In this document: piece by piece, positions 60,872 through 64,000 of the stretch
Layout: each line of letters opens with the position of its first letter
Numbering within the stretch: the stretch's first letter is position 1
From: Immundisolibacter sp049322795
GTDB lineage: Bacteria > Pseudomonadota > Gammaproteobacteria > Immundisolibacterales > Immundisolibacteraceae
Length of the DNA: 64,000 nucleotides
NCBI GenBank assembly: GCA_049322795.1
Contig: JBMOQH010000007.1
Coordinates: 88,198-152,197 of the forward strand
Direction of reading: 5' to 3'
Program-made: the position numbers and the translations under genes
The notes under the pieces: generated by a model
The model's input: the letters and a program-made list of their open reading frames with translations, nothing else
Databases searched by the model: none
What the model was told of the DNA's origin: nothing

Positions 60872-62293
60872 TCACCCGAACAGGCCGTGCAGGTACCAGC
60901 CGCCGCCCGGCCGGCGTTCCTGGTAAATCCACAGCCGCCGGCCACTGCGCTGGACGGCGACGTAGTAGTCACGCGCCACGTCGGCGCTGTCCCACCAGCC
61001 GCCTTCGATGCGCTCGGGGCCATCCAGCAGCGTGAGCCGCCCGTCCAGACACGGCCGGCCGGCCACTACCCGCAGGCGCTGCGGCGTGTCCAGCAACCAG
61101 CCGGGGCGGCCGGGCGCGGGGTCGGCGGCCTCGCCCTCGCCCACCGCGCACGGACGCCAGGCGCGCTCCGGCCGGTGATCGGCAGTGGCGCTGAGGCCGG
61201 TGACAGCCGCATCACCCAAGCGCGCGCGCAGGCGATCCAGCAACCCCGGCAGCGGCTCGCGCTCATGGGCGTCGAACAGGTCCTGGCCGCCCGCCGGAAC
61301 CGGCGCCAAGGCTTCGGTCGACAGCGTCAGCCGCTCGACCGCATCGGGCAAGGCCGTGTGCGCAAGGCGCTCGGCGAGCAGGGTTTGCAGCAGCGCAAGA
61401 CTGCGGCTGGGCTCGGTCAGGCGCAGCGTGAATGCAACCGGCGGCGCGTCGGTGAAGGCCAGCTCGACCCCGAGCGCCTGCACCCAGCACTGGCGGGCGT
61501 GCAGAAAACCGCGCAGTTCGAGCAGCAGCCGCGCGGCGGCCGCCAGCACCCGCGGGACGTCATCCGCTGGCGCCGGCAACTCGAGCGTGCGAACGAATTG
61601 CGGCGGGGGGCTGTAGGCGGCCAGCGGCTGCGGTGTGGCGCCAAACAGCCGGTCGAGCGCCGCCAGCAGCGCCGGCCCCAGCCGACGCCCGAGGCTGGCA
61701 CGCGGCAGCCGCCGGCAGTCGCCGATGCTGCGCAGGCCAAGGCCGTGCAGGCGTTCGACCACGCGCGCATCGACGCCCAGCCAGCCGAGCGGCAGCGGAC
61801 CCAGCGCCGTCGGCAGCGCATCCAGGGTCAAGACCTGCGCGTCCGGCCGGTGCCGCGCCAACAGGGCCGCCGCGTCAGGCGTCGGGGCGCAGGCCATCTG
61901 CACCGTATGCGCCACCACCGAAAGCTCGCGCCGCATCCGTTCGAGCAGCGCAGCCAGCCCACCGAACAGGCGCACGCTGGCGCCGATTTCGAGCACCAGA
62001 CAGTCATCCGCGAGGGCCGCGGCGTGGGAGGTGAACTGCCCGGACCAGACCAGCAGCGCATCGCGCGCCGCCGCTTCGGCCGCCGGCGAGCGCGCGTTGA
62101 ACTCGATGCCCGGGCACAACGCCAAGGCCGCCTCGGCACGCAGGCCGGGCATCACGCCTGCCGCGGCCGCAGGCGGGCTGACCGCGTGCAGGACATCGCC
62201 CCGCGCGCCGCCCAACACGGCGCGCGGGCCATCAGTCGCTGTCGGCAGCGCCTCCAGCGGCAACTGCGGCAACACCAGGGCCAGCCAGAGCAC
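60872..62293 (-). CDS. imuB: ImuB, Y-family polymerase-like mutagenesis protein
   Basis: A 473-residue catalytically inactive Y-family protein that recruits the error-prone polymerase DnaE2 (ImuC) to the sliding clamp. It starts LWLALVLPQLPLEAL and has VLEIGASVRLFGGL, LGWLGVDARVVERLHGLGLRSIGDC, then the thumb/little-finger region and a C-terminal DYYVAVQRSGRRLWIYQERRPGGGWYLHGLFG-type end (features quoted in part). The GTG at 62293 overlaps imuA by 62 bases; no better start is seen. It belongs to the lexA–imuA–imuB operon. Confidence 0.9.
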   Translation of the reverse strand: MLWLALVLPQLPLEALPTATDGPRAVLGGARGDVLHAVSPPAAAAGVMPGLRAEAALALCPGIEFNARSPAAEAAARDALLVWSGQFTSHAAALADDCLVLEIGASVRLFGGLAALLERMRRELSVVAHTVQMACAPTPDAAALLARHRPDAQVLTLDALPTALGPLPLGWLGVDARVVERLHGLGLRSIGDCRRLPRASLGRRLGPALLAALDRLFGATPQPLAAYSPPPQFVRTLELPAPADDVPRVLAAAARLLLELRGFLHARQCWVQALGVELAFTDAPPVAFTLRLTEPSRSLALLQTLLAERLAHTALPDAVERLTLSTEALAPVPAGGQDLFDAHEREPLPGLLDRLRARLGDAAVTGLSATADHRPERAWRPCAVGEGEAADPAPGRPGWLLDTPQRLRVVAGRPCLDGRLTLLDGPERIEGGWWDSADVARDYYVAVQRSGRRLWIYQERRPGGGWYLHGLFG

Positions 62294-62909
62294 GGCTTGG
62301 GTTCTCCACGATGAGCGCCGGGCCGGGCCAGCCGCCGCGGCGCTTGCGTACCCGCACGGCCACGCCCTGCGGGGCAGGATCGAGCTGCACGCGCAGCGCC
62401 GCCGGCGAGTGCGCCGGGCTGCCGGCCTGCGGCAGCAGCAGGGCCATGAAGGCGTCACCCGCCTCGGCCGCCAGTTGCAGACGCCGCACCGCCCGCGTGC
62501 TGATCGACGGCAGCCACAGCAACACGGCCGCGCATGCGCCGCCCCGCAGCGCCTGTTCGGCCGCCCACTGCGCCTGGTCGGAATCGGCGGGGTGGATCAA
62601 CAGCAGCCGGGCGAGCGCGACGCCCGCGGCGGCAAACGCAGGCGGGTACGGCACGTGCGGTGGGGCGATCAGCGCGATCGTCCCCTCGAGTTGCCGCAGC
62701 ACCGGGAACAACAAGGTCAGCTCACCGCAACCGGTGGCGGCCAGCGTCAGCTCGCACACCGCGCCGCGCGGCCAGCCGCCGCCGAGCGCGGCGTCCAGTT
62801 GCGGGTGATCGCTGGGTATGCGCGCCGCCGTCGCGCGCCCGGCGCCACGCCACAGGCGCGGGTCGGCCAGCAGCGCGTCGAGGTTCTGGCGGCGCGCCTC
62901 GGCGCTCAC
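62232..62909 (-). CDS. imuA: ImuA, RecA-like SOS mutagenesis protein
   Basis: A 225-residue partner of ImuB, distantly RecA-like. Typical stretches are IPSDHPQLDAALGGGWPRGAVCEL, LLFPVLRQL, IALIAPPHVPYPPAFAAAG and LLIHPADSDQAQWAAEQALRGG. It overlaps lexA by ATGA and imuB by 62 bases, so all three are coupled. It helps the mutasome assemble on damaged DNA. Confidence 0.92.
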   Translation of the reverse strand: MSAEARRQNLDALLADPRLWRGAGRATAARIPSDHPQLDAALGGGWPRGAVCELTLAATGCGELTLLFPVLRQLEGTIALIAPPHVPYPPAFAAAGVALARLLLIHPADSDQAQWAAEQALRGGACAAVLLWLPSISTRAVRRLQLAAEAGDAFMALLLPQAGSPAHSPAALRVQLDPAPQGVAVRVRKRRGGWPGPALIVENPSRALAGPGVAAVAAGGAADSD

Positions 62910-63499
62910 CCGATGGTGCGGATCACGCCGACGCCGAGCCCCTCGATCACGAAATCCTGCTTGCGGGCGTCGACCTCGATTGGCGCGAAATCGGGGTTCG
63001 CCGCCAGCAGCGTCACCTTGCTGCCCTTGCGGTGGAAGCGCTTGACGGTGACCTCGCCGTCGATGCGCGCCACCACCAGATCGCCGTTGCTGGCCTTGGG
63101 CGTGGCGTGCACGGCCAACAGATCGCCATCCAGGATGCCGGCGTCGCGCATGCTGAGCCCGCTCACCCGCAGCAGGTAATCGGCCTTCGGGGTGAACAGC
63201 GCACCGCTGACCGGCTGGCTGCCCTGCAGGTGCTCCTCGGCCAGCAGCGGGCTGCCGGCGGCTACCTGGCCGACCACCGGCAGGCCGGCGCCGCGCTTCA
63301 GACGAATGCCGCGCGAGGTGCCGGCCATCAGATCGATGGCGCCCTTGCGGGCCAGGGCGCGCAGATGCTGCTCGGCGGCGTTGATGGAGCGAAACCCGAA
63401 CTGACGGGCGATTTCCACCCGCGTCGGCGGCATGCCGGCATCTGCCACCGACGTGGAGATGTAGTCGAACACCTGCTTCTGACGTGTTGTTAACTTCAT
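62906..63499 (-). CDS. lexA: LexA repressor
   Basis: SOS repressor of 197 residues. The N-terminal winged helix includes EIARQFGFRSINAAEQHLRALARKG (quoted here as its core FGFRSINAAEQHL, residues 34–46). The autocleavage site is A81–G82, with catalytic S116 and K153. Compared with Escherichia coli LexA, the operator-contacting residues S38, N40, A41 and E43 are kept but the next Glu is Gln44. It heads the lexA–imuA–imuB operon and probably represses it. Confidence 0.95.
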   Translation of the reverse strand: MKLTTRQKQVFDYISTSVADAGMPPTRVEIARQFGFRSINAAEQHLRALARKGAIDLMAGTSRGIRLKRGAGLPVVGQVAAGSPLLAEEHLQGSQPVSGALFTPKADYLLRVSGLSMRDAGILDGDLLAVHATPKASNGDLVVARIDGEVTVKRFHRKGSKVTLLAANPDFAPIEVDARKQDFVIEGLGVGVIRTIG

Positions 63500-63532
63500 G
63501 TATTTATCTCCACTTTGTTCCGCGCATTGGTT

Positions 63533-63548
63533 ATTAGATAACGCTAAT
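63533..63548 (-). promoter_or_regulatory. Candidate LexA operator upstream of lexA
   Basis: ATTAG (63533–63537), six bases and CTAAT (63544–63548) form a perfect inverted repeat 34 bases upstream of the lexA start. It overlaps a second palindrome GTTAT-TAG-ATAAC (63530–63542). No CTGT-N8-ACAG box is present in this region. The TTAG...CTAA form recalls LexA sites of Xanthomonas relatives, though with different spacing. Confidence 0.45.
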
Positions 63549-63868
63549 GAATTTTTCCACAAGCGCCTTGCCGACCCTTGGCCGCAAGTCCAGTTCCTGG
63601 CTCGCCGGAGCCGCGACGCGCAAGGCCGGGCGGTGGAAATTCGCGAAGACAGCGCCGATCGGGCGGCAGCCCTCGCCGCCCGGATAGGCGACGCGAGGAA
63701 CCACGCAGTGCCAACCGAAACGGCGTCCCGGCGCGGACCCAATACAAACGTGGGGACGTCAGGGCGCGCGGCGCTTGCGCCGACGCAGCCCAGGACTATG
63801 GGAGAAAGGGGTGGCTGGCGGTGTGGCCAAGCCGCCAGCCAGGGCCGGCGAGGCTACCCAAGGAGATA
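63549..63868. other. Intergenic region upstream of lexA without supported gene
   Basis: No convincing coding region is seen; the open frames here have only GC-driven sequence and no family resemblance. A perfect hairpin, TGGCTGGCGG (63812–63821) with CCGCCAGCCA (63832–63841), lies near the right end and may be a terminator for transcription arriving from the right. Confidence 0.5.
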
Positions 63869-64000
63869 CTGAAAAATTCCCGCCGTGGAATTTTTCAGCT
63901 CGCCGCATCGCGGTGCACGCCCGCGATGCGCTCCCTGGATCAATGGCTTGCGCCCTTGATCCAGGCCGGGGCGTCCTGCCCCGGACGGGAAGCGCTGAAT
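63869..64000 (+). repeat. Five-hairpin repeat family, copy R6 (cut by window end)
   Basis: Modules A (CTGAAAAATTCC 63869–63880 with 63887–63898), B (CGCATCGCGG with CCGCGATGCG), C (CCTGGATCAA with TTGATCCAGG) and D (CCGGGG with CCCCGG) are all perfect stems. Module E begins (GGGAAGCGCTGA) and is cut at the window edge. It is almost identical to R4 and even shares the flank GGAGAT just before module A. Confidence 0.88.

Noticed and set aside
63498..63872. A 124-codon plus-strand open frame in the lexA upstream region
   Set aside because: It overlaps the lexA start region, covers the candidate operator and hairpin, and shows no conserved sequence.

Overview
The window is a GC-rich, densely packed chromosomal segment from a gammaproteobacterium. 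The gene order glnA–DUF4124–ntrB–ntrC, the birA–coaX–SPOR operon, RhlE, MgtE and PBP1A all fit that class. Four Rieske oxygenase alpha subunits, an AlkB-like hydroxylase, an extradiol dioxygenase, paired DapA-type aldolase/hydratases and a DUF1329 protein point to an aerobic degrader of hydrocarbons or polyaromatics. An Immundisolibacter-like lineage would fit, but that is an inference; no rRNA gene is present to settle it.

Layout. 1–4.6 kb: a tightly coupled cobamide operon (bluB, a corrinoid-binding protein, an unknown membrane-anchored protein, cobD/cbiB, cobC, cbiZ) for making and remodelling B12. 4.9–12 kb: PBP1A, then the nitrogen-control block glnA (with a sigma-54-type promoter), a DUF4124 protein, ntrB and ntrC. 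12–17.6 kb: xthA, rhlE, an unusual J-domain/zinc-ribbon/PilZ protein and cstA–ybdD. 18–19.9 kb: a Rieske oxygenase alpha/beta pair. 20–23.9 kb: a lower-GC addiction and defence island holding a HigBA-like toxin–antitoxin pair fused by overlap to a PstI/BsuBI-type restriction–modification pair, followed by a second ParE-like pair. 24–28.4 kb: metY, a CoA-binding protein and a partner-switching cassette (STAS, STAS remnant, RsbW-like kinase, REC-PP2C phosphatase). 28.4–36 kb: minus-strand catabolic genes (amidohydrolase, oxygenase beta/alpha, DUF1329, alpha/beta hydrolase, luciferase-like oxygenase). 36–41 kb: mgtE, birA–coaX–SPOR, tRNA-Arg(CCT), cytochrome b561. 41.4–44.2 kb: a glycosyltransferase–deacetylase–flippase operon. 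44.3–52 kb: two tandem DapA-type genes, an SDR, a lipoprotein, an AlkB-like protein, a SulP transporter and a D-2-hydroxyacid dehydrogenase. 52–58.2 kb: a second aromatic cluster (extradiol dioxygenase, ThDP enzyme, oxygenase beta, two near-duplicate alpha subunits). 58.5–60.8 kb: egtB–egtD (ergothioneine). 60.9–63.5 kb: imuB–imuA–lexA.

The most unusual signal is a dispersed intergenic repeat of about 147 bp. In full it is a row of five different hairpins (A–E). Six full or partial copies occur, at 12031–12118 (inverted), 12976–13110, 15303–15381, 17673–17819, 60822–60859 (hairpin A only) and 63869–64000 (cut by the window end). Paired stem positions change together between copies, so the structure rather than the sequence appears to be conserved. 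A separate, classical REP-type inverted pair lies at 30178–30247. Other items of note are a predicted leaderless toxin promoter that may drive the whole toxin–antitoxin/restriction–modification operon, a J-protein carrying both c-di-GMP-binding motifs of PilZ domains, and tandem paralogues with long identical tracts suggesting gene conversion.
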